From Robiginitomaculum sp. (GTDB lineage Bacteria > Pseudomonadota > Alphaproteobacteria > Caulobacterales > Maricaulaceae), in NCBI GenBank assembly GCA_016765135.1, contig JAESQN010000015.1, forward strand, positions 84,263 to 148,262: a stretch of DNA of 64,000 nucleotides. Reading direction: 5' to 3'. A model generated the notes under the pieces. That model was not told the DNA's origin. It made no database searches and saw nothing but the letters and a program-made list of their open reading frames with translations. The position numbers were made by a program, and so were the translations under genes. Position 1 is the stretch's first letter; each line of letters starts with the position of its first letter. Of the stretch, positions 17,879 to 27,592 are shown piece after piece.

Positions 17879-18739
17879 ATGAAACCTTCAAACCACAGTT
17901 CTGAAACACTTAACACGGCCCCGCCAAAAGCCATGACCATTGCTGTGCGCCGGGTTTTGCGTCCACTGGTGCGCGGGTTTATTCGCTTTGGCCTGACCTG
18001 GCCTTTATTGGCAGACATTTTAAAGCGGACTTATGTGGACATTGCCAATGAGGATTTCAAAACTGAAACCGGTAAACCGCCAACCGATAGTCGCATCAGC
18101 TTGCTAACCCGTGTCCACCGCAAAGACATCAGACGGTTTCGCCTGGAGGGCGCGCCTGCGTCCCTAAACTTAGCCGATAGCTCGGTCGGCGCACAAATCA
18201 TTGCGCGCTGGCAGGCGGGTGAAGCATATATAGATGCAGACAACCGCCCCAAACCATTGCCGCGCACGGGGGGGGAGGGGTTTGACCAACTCGCCCGCAG
18301 CATTTCTAAAGACACCCACCCACGCGCCATTTTGGATGAGCTTGTGCGCGGGGGTGCCGTGCGTATAGACGATGAAAACAACGTGCATCTCAATACAAGT
18401 GCGTTTGTACCAGCCGCAGATTTCGAAGCCCTTGCCTGGTATTACGGCTTGCATTTGCATGACCATATTGCTGCCAGCACCCATAATATTAGCGGCAATA
18501 CACCTGCGTTTCTGGACCGCTCCGTGCATTATTCGGGCTTGACCCCAGGGTCTGTGGCCAAACTTGATACACTGTCCAAAGAACTAACCATGGAAATGTT
18601 ATTGGCGGTAAACGCCAAGGCTCAAGAATTGGAAGCTCGCGATAAAGATCATGTGGATGCAAACCAACGCATGACTTTTGGCGCATATTTTTACAGTAGT
18701 GCAGACGAAGATATAAAGGAGGAGCCCGGTAATGACTAA
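17879..18739 (+). CDS. DUF6502 family protein, HTH-like N-terminus
   Basis: 286 aa matching the DUF6502 family as I know it: LRPLVRGFIRFGLTWPLLADILKRTYVDIA near the N-terminus, then TDSRISLLTRVHRKDIRRFR, which reads like a winged-helix recognition segment. The C-terminal half (about 165-270) has a second conserved block, including a His-containing YYGLHLHDHI. No signal peptide or membrane segment, so cytoplasmic. It overlaps the DUF5666 gene by 8 bp; this pairing recurs in proteobacteria. A DNA-binding regulator of its own and the 16182 promoter is plausible but unproven. Confidence 0.75.
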   Translation: MKPSNHSSETLNTAPPKAMTIAVRRVLRPLVRGFIRFGLTWPLLADILKRTYVDIANEDFKTETGKPPTDSRISLLTRVHRKDIRRFRLEGAPASLNLADSSVGAQIIARWQAGEAYIDADNRPKPLPRTGGEGFDQLARSISKDTHPRAILDELVRGGAVRIDDENNVHLNTSAFVPAADFEALAWYYGLHLHDHIAASTHNISGNTPAFLDRSVHYSGLTPGSVAKLDTLSKELTMEMLLAVNAKAQELEARDKDHVDANQRMTFGAYFYSSADEDIKEEPGND

Positions 18740-19937
18740 AGCGGTTTCCATAGATATGAAGCGCGCTTTCATTGCTACCGGCTTGGCCTTGTTGGTATTG
18801 CTTGCGATATTATTAGCCCGCACCGGAGGTGTCGGCGGCACAGGTATTGGCGGCGGTGAAGGCAATGGCGGCCTTGGCGGTACGGGTATTGGCATTGGTG
18901 GTACTGGTGTCGGTACAGGTTTTATCGGGCGGATTGACAGCTTTGGCAGTATCTGGGTCAACGGCACAGAAATTTTTTATGACGACGATATCCCCGTAAG
19001 TTTTGGCGGACGTGTCGGCGCCGTATCCGAGCTTAAAATCGGCCATGTGGTTCAGGTCGTCGCCGCGCCAAATGATCAGGGTGTTTACCGCACCAATTTC
19101 CTTAGCGTTCGGTATGAAGTCGTCGGGCAGGTTCAAGCGCAAAATCAAAACAGCATGACAATTCTTGATCAGACAATTGCTCTGACGGATACAGACTTCA
19201 TCCCCAAGCTTGGTGATAACATTGCTGTCAGTGGCTTCCGGCGTAGTGATAGTGTGATTGTCGCCAGCCGTATTGATATGGTTGACGCGGGCAAGCCAGT
19301 TATAATTTCTCCTCTAAATCGACCCTTTGAAGAACAGGTTGAGAGCTTGTCTTTGAGCGGGTATATGCGCCCTGAAGCGGACGGGTATAGCCTCTATGGA
19401 TACCGGGTTGATAGTGTGCCAAATGATTTTGCGGTGGAGCAACTTGCTACTGTTAGAGCGACGACAAATGCGGGCACGCTCACCATTGTCAATATGCGCC
19501 AAGCGCCAGAGCTTGCGCCGCCTGCGCCAGAAGCGCCCGAGCTACGGCCCGTTCCCAAAAAACCCGTTCCCATCAATGCCCCGCAGGTTGAACCGCCGCA
19601 AAAGCGTCTGGTCGTTCCCAAACCTGACCAAACGCCCAAGCCTGCAACCACAAGACCCGAACGACCCCAGGCTCCGCCAGAACGTCAAGAGGCTCCGCCA
19701 GAACGTCGAGATAAGCAGGACATAGAAGCGCAAGACGAACGTCCTGCTGGCGAACGCGGCACCATGCCAGATGCTCCGACCACCCCCGAAAGGCCGGAGC
19801 GCACCGACCGGATTCAGCCACCCCAAAGAGTTGATAGACCAGAACGACCAGAGCGTGTGGAACGTCCAGAACGTGTAGTGCGCCCCGAACGTCCCGATAG
19901 ACCAGAGCGTCCCGAGCGCCCAGACCGGCCTCGCTAG
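18732..19937 (+). CDS. DUF5666 domain exported protein with Pro-Glu-Arg tail
   Basis: 401 aa. An N-terminal membrane segment (about 14-30) is followed by a Gly-rich stretch (about 31-60, GGTGIG repeats), then two DUF5666-like beta domains (about 60-125 and 130-185; [13 protein letters not shown], then [16 protein letters not shown]) and a third related part to about 260. The tail (about 275-401) is disordered and rich in [12 protein letters not shown] and APPER repeats. AGGAGG Shine-Dalgarno at the end of DUF6502. The 3' end overlaps truA (opposite strand) by 4 bp. Probably anchored and periplasmic; function unknown. Confidence 0.75.
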   Translation: MTKAVSIDMKRAFIATGLALLVLLAILLARTGGVGGTGIGGGEGNGGLGGTGIGIGGTGVGTGFIGRIDSFGSIWVNGTEIFYDDDIPVSFGGRVGAVSELKIGHVVQVVAAPNDQGVYRTNFLSVRYEVVGQVQAQNQNSMTILDQTIALTDTDFIPKLGDNIAVSGFRRSDSVIVASRIDMVDAGKPVIISPLNRPFEEQVESLSLSGYMRPEADGYSLYGYRVDSVPNDFAVEQLATVRATTNAGTLTIVNMRQAPELAPPAPEAPELRPVPKKPVPINAPQVEPPQKRLVVPKPDQTPKPATTRPERPQAPPERQEAPPERRDKQDIEAQDERPAGERGTMPDAPTTPERPERTDRIQPPQRVDRPERPERVERPERVVRPERPDRPERPERPDRPR

Positions 19938-20683
19938 AACATACCTTTATACCCCACCGCCACCAGATACAAACCATCCGGCGGGGCGACGGGACTGCAC
20001 GCCGTGCGGTCGCGGGCGGCTAGCATATCGGCGACACTTTGCGCGTTTAATTTGCCCGTACCGACCTCGGCCAATGTGCCGGTGATTGAACGGATTTGGC
20101 GGTGTAAGAATGAACGGGCTTTGGCGTGAATATGGATTTCTGCGCCCACCCGGCTTACCGTTAATTCGTCGAGTTTTTTGATGGGGGATTTGGCTTGACA
20201 TAATTTATCACGAAAGGTGGTGAAATCATGTTCTCCCAGCAAATTACCCGCTGCATGATGCATTAAATCCGCGTCAAGCTTTACAGGCAGCCGCCAAACC
20301 CGGCCTTTATCAAGGGCCAGTTTGGGGCGACGGTCTATTAGTCTATATAAATAAGTCCGCGACACGGCATCAAAGCGGGCATGAAAATCATCCCTGACCA
20401 TTTCGGCGTCCAATATGGTGACCGTGTGGTCTGCAAGATGATAGTTCAGCCCGTCGCGGACTTTGTCGGCGCGCAGGTTTTTAACCAAATCCATATGGGC
20501 GACCTGGCCCAAAGCATGTACGCCCGCGTCCGTGCGCCCGGCCCCGAACAATCTTGGTTTTGAGCCGTCAAGAGCAAAGCAGGCTTCTTCAATGGCCTGT
20601 TGCACGCTGGCATGAGCCTTTTGCCGCTGCCAGCCGAAATAAGGCCCGCCGTCATATTCTATGGTCAATTTATAGCGGGTCAT
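19934..20683 (-). CDS. truA: tRNA pseudouridine(38-40) synthase
   Basis: 249 aa. Makes pseudouridine at positions 38-40 of the tRNA anticodon arm. Catalytic Asp52 lies in [18 protein letters not shown] and the N-terminal [18 protein letters not shown] is the family start. Last gene of def-fmt-truA; its ATG overlaps the fmt stop by 4 bp. Confidence 0.96.
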   Translation of the reverse strand: MTRYKLTIEYDGGPYFGWQRQKAHASVQQAIEEACFALDGSKPRLFGAGRTDAGVHALGQVAHMDLVKNLRADKVRDGLNYHLADHTVTILDAEMVRDDFHARFDAVSRTYLYRLIDRRPKLALDKGRVWRLPVKLDADLMHHAAGNLLGEHDFTTFRDKLCQAKSPIKKLDELTVSRVGAEIHIHAKARSFLHRQIRSITGTLAEVGTGKLNAQSVADMLAARDRTACSPVAPPDGLYLVAVGYKGMF

Positions 20684-21609
20684 GCCAGTTTGGTGCCAGC
20701 GTTTACGGGCCGCCCGCGCAGGTAATCCGCCGCGTCCATAACCGATTTTCCGGCGGGTTGAACCCTGAGCAAACGCAAGGCTTTGTCGCCTGTGGCGATT
20801 AGCAATCTATCATCAAGTACGGTGCCGGGCGCACCCGTTCCGTCTTCAACTTGTGCTAAATGTATTTTGACCCGCTCCGCTGTTTTTCTGCCGGGCAGTT
20901 CACACCATGCGCCTGGAAACGGGGACAGGCCGCGTATGTGCCAATCCAATTTTTGCGCGCTTACGGCCCAGTTTATGCGGGCTTCAGACTTGTCTATTTT
21001 GGCCGCATATGTTGGTTCGCAGGCCTGTTCGCTGGGTTGAAGTGCGCCGCGCTCCAATGCTGCCAAAGCTCGTGGCCAAAGCTCGGCGCCGATGCGCGCC
21101 AGACGGTCATGTAATGTGCCCGCCGTGTCGTCGCCGTGGATGGCCAGGATTTCCGACAGCAAAATTGGCCCGGTATCCAAACCCACATTCATTTGCATAA
21201 TTTGCGCGGCTGTTTCGGTATCACCCGCCATAATGGCTCTTTGAACGGGGGCGGCTCCGCGCCAACGGGGGAGTTTGGAGCCGTGCAAATTCAGGCATCC
21301 ATATTTGGGTGCGGCCAAAGCCCGCTTTGGTAATATCTGGCCGTAAGCCACGACGCAGGCTACATCTGCGCCCAAGTCTGCCAGCGCATCAATGACACGA
21401 GGTTTACGAAAGCTCTGGGGCGTTTCCACCGGGATGCCCATAATATCGGCGAATTGATGCACGGGGCTTTTACGCAAGTTTTTGCCACGACCAGCCGGAC
21501 GTGGTGGTTGGGTATAGACCCGCACAACATCATGGCCTGCAGAAAGTATTTCTGATAAAGACGGGACGGCAAACTCCGGTGTGCCCATGAAGACAACCCG
21601 TAAAGTCAT
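20680..21609 (-). CDS. fmt: Methionyl-tRNA formyltransferase
   Basis: 309 aa. Formylates initiator Met-tRNA using 10-formyl-THF. N-terminal [13 protein letters not shown] and the formyltransferase motif [21 protein letters not shown] (Asn, His and the later Asp of TGPILL) are present; a C-terminal OB-like domain follows from about residue 205. It starts on the last base of the def stop, so the three genes are co-translated. Confidence 0.96.
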   Translation of the reverse strand: MTLRVVFMGTPEFAVPSLSEILSAGHDVVRVYTQPPRPAGRGKNLRKSPVHQFADIMGIPVETPQSFRKPRVIDALADLGADVACVVAYGQILPKRALAAPKYGCLNLHGSKLPRWRGAAPVQRAIMAGDTETAAQIMQMNVGLDTGPILLSEILAIHGDDTAGTLHDRLARIGAELWPRALAALERGALQPSEQACEPTYAAKIDKSEARINWAVSAQKLDWHIRGLSPFPGAWCELPGRKTAERVKIHLAQVEDGTGAPGTVLDDRLLIATGDKALRLLRVQPAGKSVMDAADYLRGRPVNAGTKLA

Positions 21610-22166
21610 TATGCAACATCTTTCGATTTCTCGAATTTCTGTACTTTCTTGACGGCGCGACTTCGTTTGAGCCTAGAGAGATAATCAATAAATAGTACGC
21701 CCTTGAGGTGATCCATTTCGTGCTGGATACAGACGGCGTATATACCCTCGGCCCACTCGACCACCTCTTTGCCGTGATAATCCAGATAACGAATTTTCAC
21801 TCGGTTTGGCCGCTCTATTTCGTCGTAGACTTCGGGGATAGACAAACACCCTTCTTCATAGGGGCGCAACTCATCCACGGCTTCCAGGATTTCCGGATTG
21901 ACAAAAAACTTGGGGTTTGGCTCTGGAGTTTTCTCGTCGCCCCTATCGTTATCCTCGCTCTCATCTTTATCTTTGACCAAATCCATAACGATAACATTAA
22001 GCGGCACTCCGATTTGAATGGCTGCCAAGCCAATGCCCGGCGCGTCGTACATGGTTTCCAACATATCGTCCATGAGCGCACGGGTCTCGTCCGTCACTTC
22101 CGCAACGGGCTTGGACACCTGTTTCAACACAGGGTTTGGCACTGTCAATATAGGTCGTATAGTCAT
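21609..22166 (-). CDS. def: Peptide deformylase
   Basis: 185 aa. Removes formyl from nascent N-termini. All three motifs are present: GIGLAAIQ (44-51), EEGCLS (Cys107 binds the metal) and QHEMDH (His149, Glu150, His153). An acidic insert of about 20 residues (about 65-86, [15 protein letters not shown]) lies between motifs 1 and 2. Frame is open to 22265, but the family start MTIRPIL is at 22166. Confidence 0.95.
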   Translation of the reverse strand: MTIRPILTVPNPVLKQVSKPVAEVTDETRALMDDMLETMYDAPGIGLAAIQIGVPLNVIVMDLVKDKDESEDNDRGDEKTPEPNPKFFVNPEILEAVDELRPYEEGCLSIPEVYDEIERPNRVKIRYLDYHGKEVVEWAEGIYAVCIQHEMDHLKGVLFIDYLSRLKRSRAVKKVQKFEKSKDVA

Positions 22167-22286
22167 GGCTCTGATGTAAGTCTCCGCACAGCATTCGTCA
22201 AGCACTGGCGTGTATTGGCATGCACTGGCCCGCTCATGTAAAGAGCGGAACAAAACCCCTGACAATATATGGCTAGCATTTAGACT

Positions 22287-24623
22287 TTAGGCATCTTCTT
22301 TCGGTTTTGGTGCTGGAAGTCCCTTACCACCTTTTTTGCCTTCGATTTTTAGCTGGGCAGGTTTCAGAATTTCAAACTTTAGTTTGTCATTTTTCTTGTC
22401 CAAGCCAACTTTGACCAGGCCGCCTTTTTTGAGCTTGCCGAACAGGATTTCATCTGCCAGCGGCTTTTTGATATATTCCTGGATGGTGCGGGCTAGGGGT
22501 CTGGCACCGTAACGCTTGTCATAACCTTTGTCGGCAATCCACAGATTAGCGGCTCTTGAGACTTCAAACAAAATCTTGCGGTCGGAAAGTTGCGCCTCAA
22601 GCTGGATGATAAATTTATCCACCACTTTGGCGATGTCTGTCCTGCCCAATGCATCAAATTTGACTATAGCATCAAGCCGGTTGCGAAACTCTGGTGTGAA
22701 CAGGCGCTTGACGGCTTTGTCGTCTTCCTCATTGCTGCTGTCAGCACGACCAAACCCGATTTCGGCCTTCGCGGCGTCTGCGGCTCCGGCATTGGTCGTC
22801 ATGATCAATATGACATTGCGAAAATCAATGGCTCGACCACTGGCATCGGTCAGCGTGCCGTTGTCCATGACCTGCAACAGGATATTGAATACATCCGGAT
22901 GGGCTTTTTCAATTTCGTCCAACAGCAAAATGGAGTGGGGGTGTTCGGACACACGGTCTGTCAACAGTCCGCCCTGGTCATAACCAACATAACCTGGAGG
23001 TGCGCCCAGCAACCTTGAGACCGTATGGCGCTCCATATATTCAGACATATCAAAGCGCAAAAGTTCAAGCCCGAGCGCGATTGCCAATTGTTTGGCCACT
23101 TCGGTTTTGCCAACGCCCGTGGGGCCGGAGAATAAATATGAACCTATGGGCTTGTCCGGCTCGCGCAGGCCGGCACGGGCCAGCTTGACGGCGGCGGAAA
23201 CCTGTCCAATGGCTTTGTCTTGACCAAATACCACCCGGCGCAAATCTTCGGGCAGGGACTTTAGCACCTTGGCATCGTCACGCGAGACAGTTTTTGGTGG
23301 GACGCGGGCGATTTTGGCGACCACGGCTTCTATGTCTTTAAGGCTGATGGTTTTCTTGCGCTTGTTTTTGGGTTGGAGCTTTTGGAACGCGCCCGCCTCG
23401 TCGATCACATCAATGGCTTTGTCGGGTAATTTGCGGTCAGTGATATGGCGCACGGCCAAATCTACCGCGCCTTGTATAGCTTCGGCGGTGTAACTAACCT
23501 GGTGGAAATCCTCGAAATATGATTTAAGCCCGCGCAGGATTTTTACCGTGTCGCCTGGGGTGGGTTCCACCACGTCAATTTTCAGGAAACGCCTGGCTAA
23601 AGCCCGGTCTTTTTCGAAATGCTGGCGGTATTCCTTATAGGTGGTCGAACCCATGCAGCGCAATTTGCCGGATTGTAAAGCCGGCTTGAGCAGGTTGGAC
23701 GCATCCATAGCCCCACCTGATGTGGCGCCTGCGCCGATAATGGTGTGGATTTCGTCAATAAACAAAATCCCGCCAGGCGTTTCGACCAGTTTTTTCATGA
23801 CGGCTTTGAGACGTTCCTCAAAGTCACCCCGGTAACGGGTGCCAGCCAACAGCGCGCCCATGTCCAGAGCAAATATGGTGGCGTCCTTGATCACGTCAGG
23901 GGTTTTGCCATTGACGATTTGAAGGGCGATCCCCTCGGCGATGGCGGTTTTGCCAACGCCGGGATCACCGACCAGAAGCGGGTTGTTTTTGCGGCGTCTG
24001 GACAAGACCTGGATGCAGCGCTCGACTTCGGCGGTGCGGCCGATCAGCGGATCAATACCGCCTTCTTCGGCTTTTTTGTTGAGGTTGACGCAATAGGCTT
24101 CCAGCGGGTCTTCCTGGGCTTTGTCAGGTCCGCCGTCTTCGTTTTGGCCAGCACCAAGTATAGGCTGGGTGGCAGGCGCGTCGCCAGTTTTGGAAATGCC
24201 GTGGGAGATATAATTGACCGCATCATAGCGGGTCATGTCGCGCTCTTGCAGGAAATAAACCGCGTGGCTTTCGCGCTCATTAAACAGCGCGACCAGGGCA
24301 TTGGCCCCCGTCACTTCTTCGCGGCCAGAGCTTTGCACATGAATGACGGCGCGTTGGATGACCCGGTGGAAACCGGCGGTCGGGCGGGCTTCGTCAAATT
24401 CTTCGACCACCAAGGAGGCGAGGTCTTCGTCCAGATAAACGGTCAAGGCCGCTCGCAGGCTCGGCAATTCCACATCACAGGCGGCGAGCACGGCGCTGGC
24501 GTCTTTGTCGTCGAGCAGGGCCAACAACAGATGTTCCAACGTCGCCAGCTCGTGTTGGCGCTCGGAAGCCAGGGTCAATGCGCGGTGGATGGTTTCTTCA
24601 AGAACCGGGGAGAATGAAGCCAT
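22287..24623 (-). CDS. clpA: ATP-dependent Clp protease ATPase subunit ClpA
   Basis: 778 aa AAA+ unfoldase that feeds ClpP. N domain (about 1-145, with the double Clp_N repeat), D1 with Walker A GDPGVGKTAIAEG and Walker B ILFIDEIHTIIGAG, D2 with Walker A GPTGVGKTEVAKQLA and Walker B ILLLDEIEKAHPDV. The C-terminus ends in a Lys/Pro-rich tail. clpS lies upstream in the same direction, as is normal. Confidence 0.97.
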   Translation of the reverse strand: MASFSPVLEETIHRALTLASERQHELATLEHLLLALLDDKDASAVLAACDVELPSLRAALTVYLDEDLASLVVEEFDEARPTAGFHRVIQRAVIHVQSSGREEVTGANALVALFNERESHAVYFLQERDMTRYDAVNYISHGISKTGDAPATQPILGAGQNEDGGPDKAQEDPLEAYCVNLNKKAEEGGIDPLIGRTAEVERCIQVLSRRRKNNPLLVGDPGVGKTAIAEGIALQIVNGKTPDVIKDATIFALDMGALLAGTRYRGDFEERLKAVMKKLVETPGGILFIDEIHTIIGAGATSGGAMDASNLLKPALQSGKLRCMGSTTYKEYRQHFEKDRALARRFLKIDVVEPTPGDTVKILRGLKSYFEDFHQVSYTAEAIQGAVDLAVRHITDRKLPDKAIDVIDEAGAFQKLQPKNKRKKTISLKDIEAVVAKIARVPPKTVSRDDAKVLKSLPEDLRRVVFGQDKAIGQVSAAVKLARAGLREPDKPIGSYLFSGPTGVGKTEVAKQLAIALGLELLRFDMSEYMERHTVSRLLGAPPGYVGYDQGGLLTDRVSEHPHSILLLDEIEKAHPDVFNILLQVMDNGTLTDASGRAIDFRNVILIMTTNAGAADAAKAEIGFGRADSSNEEDDKAVKRLFTPEFRNRLDAIVKFDALGRTDIAKVVDKFIIQLEAQLSDRKILFEVSRAANLWIADKGYDKRYGARPLARTIQEYIKKPLADEILFGKLKKGGLVKVGLDKKNDKLKFEILKPAQLKIEGKKGGKGLPAPKPKEDA

Positions 24624-24643
24624 GATATATCTTTCGTTTCTGT

Positions 24644-24812
24644 CTATCTTCTAATGTGGCGAAGTTTCAGGAATATTCAAGGGTGCATTTACACTGGGCC
24701 GTGCGGTGTGTGCCAATGGTGGATTACGCGCAAGATGCGCTAATCCACCCTACGGGACGGCTATCTCTAATGTGGCGAAATTTTACGCTTTTTCGAGCGT
24801 GCATTTTAATGG
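24644..24812. repeat. Duplicated clpS 3' end flanking a hairpin element
   Basis: A ~55-bp stretch starting CTATCTTCTAATGTGGCGAA (24644) recurs at 24761 with few differences. The second copy contains the last codons and stop of clpS; the first is a degenerate, non-coding copy. Between them is a hairpin, GGTGGATTACGCGC / GCGCTAATCCACC (24718-24749), of the kind found scattered in many proteobacterial genomes. Confidence 0.7.
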
Positions 24813-25163
24813 GTGGTCGTGGCGTTTTGCGGCGTCCAGCACTTGTGCCACTTTGGTTTCCGCGACTTCAAATGTATAAATACCGCAAATACCGATACCG
24901 CTTTGATGTACATCCAGCATGGTTTTGGTGGCTTCCTCCTGGGTCTTCTTGAAAATCCCTATCAATAGCCCAACGACAAACTCCATAGGCGTGTAATCAT
25001 CATTGAGGAGCAACACCCGGTACTGGGACGGCTTTTTGGTTTTTGGCCGCGTTTTGGTCGCAACCCCGCGCTCATTATCCCGATTTGGCCCGCGTTCATC
25101 ATCTTCGCCCATATGCGGCGGTATGCACGGGTATGGCGGCATGTTTTTTGGTTGTTCAGTCAT
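24783..25163 (-). CDS. clpS: Clp protease adaptor ClpS
   Basis: 126 aa adaptor that hands N-degron substrates to ClpA. Conserved core [17 protein letters not shown] (N and D bind the N-degron amine) and a later [20 protein letters not shown]. The first ~45 residues are Pro- and charge-rich and probably disordered. Start as given by the ATG at 25163; later in-frame starts would cut only the tail. Confidence 0.95.
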   Translation of the reverse strand: MTEQPKNMPPYPCIPPHMGEDDERGPNRDNERGVATKTRPKTKKPSQYRVLLLNDDYTPMEFVVGLLIGIFKKTQEEATKTMLDVHQSGIGICGIYTFEVAETKVAQVLDAAKRHDHPLKCTLEKA

Positions 25164-25267
25164 GCCCCCTAAGGTAATGGCTTTTTCGCAAAGTAAAAGG
25201 GGTGATTTGTGCTATTTGTTAACCGGCGTTAACCATTCCTAAAACAGTGCGTCCTTATGGCTGGAGT

Positions 25268-26512
25268 ATGAAATTTGTTTTGCGCATTGTTGTGATTTTT
25301 ACCTTAATCTTTGGGCTTGGTATATCCGCACGAGCTAAAGATAAACAAAACAAATATGCATCCATTATCGTTGATGTGCAGAGTATGGAAATCCTGCACG
25401 CCCGACAAATTGACGGGCTACGTTACCCGGCGTCTTTGACCAAGATGATGACATTATATTTGGTGTTTGATGCGTTGGAGCGGGGTGAACTTGGCCTGGA
25501 CGAGAAGCTATTGGTTTCGGCCCGCGCCGCCCGTACACCGCCGGTAAAATTGGGGCTGCGGGCCGGAAAAACTATCACGACCCGCCAAGCCATACTGGCC
25601 GTAGCGGTTATGTCCGGCAATGACGCAGCCGTAGTGTTGGCCGAAAGGCTCGGCGGCTCGGAAGCTGAATTTGCCGTCCAGATGACCGCCAAGGCCAAAG
25701 CTCTGGGGATGCAGCGCACAGTATTTCGCAATGCCAACGGCTTGCCCGACGACGGCCAATTTACAACGGCACGTGATATGGCGAAACTGGCGGAGGCTTT
25801 ATTGCGCAATCACCACCAATATTATCCGTATTTCAACCAGAAAAATTTCACCTATAGAGGCCGCACCTACACCAATCACAATACTTTGCTAGGGAAAGTG
25901 GACGGCGTTGACGGGTTCAAAACCGGCTATACCAATGCGTCGGGGTATAATCTGGCGCTGTCAGCCCAGCGCAGCGGTCGGCGTTTAATCGCCGTGGTGC
26001 TCGGCGGTGCCAGTGGGCGTTCCCGCGATAGCCATATGACGGATTTGATCGAGCGCGGTTTTGCGGTTCAAAAGGGGATCGATCAAAAGCGCGCCGAGAG
26101 ATTTGCCTTAAATGCAGATGAGCGCAAAATCACAAATATCAAAAAACCAACGTCAAAACGCGGAACCATACAGGCCTATACCCTACGTGCATCCCACAAC
26201 ACGACGGGTACAGTGCGGGTAGTTCAGGGTGCGCACGGGTTTAAAATACCAGATCAAGATGCTCGCCAAAACTGGGCGGTGCAATTAGGGGCGTTTGGTT
26301 CCGCACAAGCGGCACAATCTAGCAATCATATTGCCCGTGCTGATGCAAGCTTGAGGGTTCTGCACGCGGAGGAAATTGTTATTCCGGTGCGAAAAACGAA
26401 CGGGGTCTTATACCGGGCTAGACTTGCCGGGCTGTCATTTGAACAAGCTGATTATGCGTGCAAAACCCTTATAGCCCGTGCCCAGGCCTGCCTGGTTGTG
26501 GCACCAAATTAG
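25268..26512 (+). CDS. D-alanyl-D-alanine carboxypeptidase with SPOR domain
   Basis: Penicillin-binding protein 5/6 type (peptidase S11), 414 aa. Signal peptide to about residue 23 (ISARA-K). Catalytic motifs: SLTK (Ser56), SGN (about 112) and KTG (about 212). The C-terminal ~75 residues form a SPOR domain (QNWAVQLGAFGSAQAAQSS), which in other proteins binds denuded glycan at the septum. GTG at 25247 could add 7 residues; the ATG at 25268 gives a standard signal peptide. panC follows after 8 bp. Confidence 0.92.
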   Translation: MKFVLRIVVIFTLIFGLGISARAKDKQNKYASIIVDVQSMEILHARQIDGLRYPASLTKMMTLYLVFDALERGELGLDEKLLVSARAARTPPVKLGLRAGKTITTRQAILAVAVMSGNDAAVVLAERLGGSEAEFAVQMTAKAKALGMQRTVFRNANGLPDDGQFTTARDMAKLAEALLRNHHQYYPYFNQKNFTYRGRTYTNHNTLLGKVDGVDGFKTGYTNASGYNLALSAQRSGRRLIAVVLGGASGRSRDSHMTDLIERGFAVQKGIDQKRAERFALNADERKITNIKKPTSKRGTIQAYTLRASHNTTGTVRVVQGAHGFKIPDQDARQNWAVQLGAFGSAQAAQSSNHIARADASLRVLHAEEIVIPVRKTNGVLYRARLAGLSFEQADYACKTLIARAQACLVVAPN

Positions 26513-26520
26513 AGGTCGTT

Positions 26521-27381
26521 ATGCCGGATAAATTCGCCGTCACATCCGAAAATGAACTGCGCAAGCAAATTTGGAGCTGGCGGGGGTTTGGCGAAACCAT
26601 CGGCTTTGTGCCGACCATGGGCGCATTACACGCCGGGCATGTGTCCTTGATCACCAAAGCCAAAAAGCATGCCGATAAAGTTGTCGCCAGTATTTATGTC
26701 AACGAAACCCAATTTGCCCAAGGCGAAGACCTGGCTACCTATCCCCGCGACCATGAACGCGATTGTGAAATGCTCAGGGGTACCGGATGTGATCTGGTCT
26801 ACATCCCCGAAAAAATGTACGGGGACGACCATAGGACGACTATAACTGTCGGCGGCCCGGCGCTCGGCTTGGAGACCGATGACCGCCCGCATTTCTTCGC
26901 TGGCGTGGCCCTCATCGTCACTAAATTGTTAAACCAGGTGCAGCCGGATTTTGCCGTGTTCGGCGAAAAAGATTACCAACAACTCTTGACCATCCGCCGC
27001 CTGACCGCTGATTTGGATATGCCCGTGCGCATAATAGGGGCGCCAATACTGCGCGAAGCAGACGGTTTGGCCATGTCGTCCCGCAATAGATATTTGGATG
27101 AAGCGGCCCGCCAAATCGCCGGGCGGCTCAATGTCATTATGTATGATTGTGCGCAAAAGATTACGGACGGCGAAAATATAGACACGGCGACAAAACGGGC
27201 CAAAGCGCAAATCTTAGCCGCCGGGTTTGAACGTGTGGATTATGTTGCTGTGGCTGACACAAATTCCCTCGCATTGCTAAAGGGGAAACTCGTTGGGCAA
27301 CCAGCCCGTCTGCTTGTTGCCGCCCATTGCAAAACTGTTCGCCTAATTGACAATTGCCCAATAAATTGCGCCGATAACTAA
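26521..27381 (+). CDS. panC: Pantothenate synthetase
   Basis: 286 aa. Joins pantoate and beta-alanine with ATP to make pantothenate (CoA pathway). HIGH-like motif PTMGALHAGHVSLI, FGEKDYQQL and MSSRNRYL are all present. The usual VNPTQF reads VNETQF, a small departure. Start at 26521 follows AGAGG. Same strand as the D,D-carboxypeptidase just upstream. Confidence 0.95.
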   Translation: MPDKFAVTSENELRKQIWSWRGFGETIGFVPTMGALHAGHVSLITKAKKHADKVVASIYVNETQFAQGEDLATYPRDHERDCEMLRGTGCDLVYIPEKMYGDDHRTTITVGGPALGLETDDRPHFFAGVALIVTKLLNQVQPDFAVFGEKDYQQLLTIRRLTADLDMPVRIIGAPILREADGLAMSSRNRYLDEAARQIAGRLNVIMYDCAQKITDGENIDTATKRAKAQILAAGFERVDYVAVADTNSLALLKGKLVGQPARLLVAAHCKTVRLIDNCPINCADN

Positions 27382-27469
27382 AGTAGAGGTAGCCCCGCGC
27401 ACGGCTCGTAAATGGCTTGAGCGGTTTAAACGTGAGTGCCGGGGTGAGCGGATAGAGAGGAGGTGAACT

Positions 27470-27592
27470 ATGACCACATTATCACAAAACACACCGAAAA
27501 GGCTCTTAGCTTCCTCCATCCCGCGCCGCTCTTTCGGCTCTTTGGCGTTTGCGGGCTTTGGAGCCGGGGCGGTTGCGGCGTTTGCGGTTTGA
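27470..27592 (+). CDS. Possible 40-aa small protein, Tat-like N-terminus
   Basis: An ATG at 27470 follows a textbook Shine-Dalgarno (AGAGGAGGTGAACT). The frame runs 40 codons, and the peptide has PRRSFGSLAFAGFGAGAVAA, shaped like a twin-arginine or hydrophobic leader. Its 3' half is antisense to the end of the DEAD-box helicase gene, whose Arg/Pro-rich code may create the frame by chance. Not recognised; low confidence. Confidence 0.25.
   Translation: MTTLSQNTPKRLLASSIPRRSFGSLAFAGFGAGAVAAFAV

Noticed and set aside
21708..22241. 177-aa frame opposite def
   Set aside because: Antisense shadow of a secure peptide deformylase.
23745..24617. 290-aa plus-strand frame opposite clpA
   Set aside because: Antisense shadow of a secure clpA; no protein family features.
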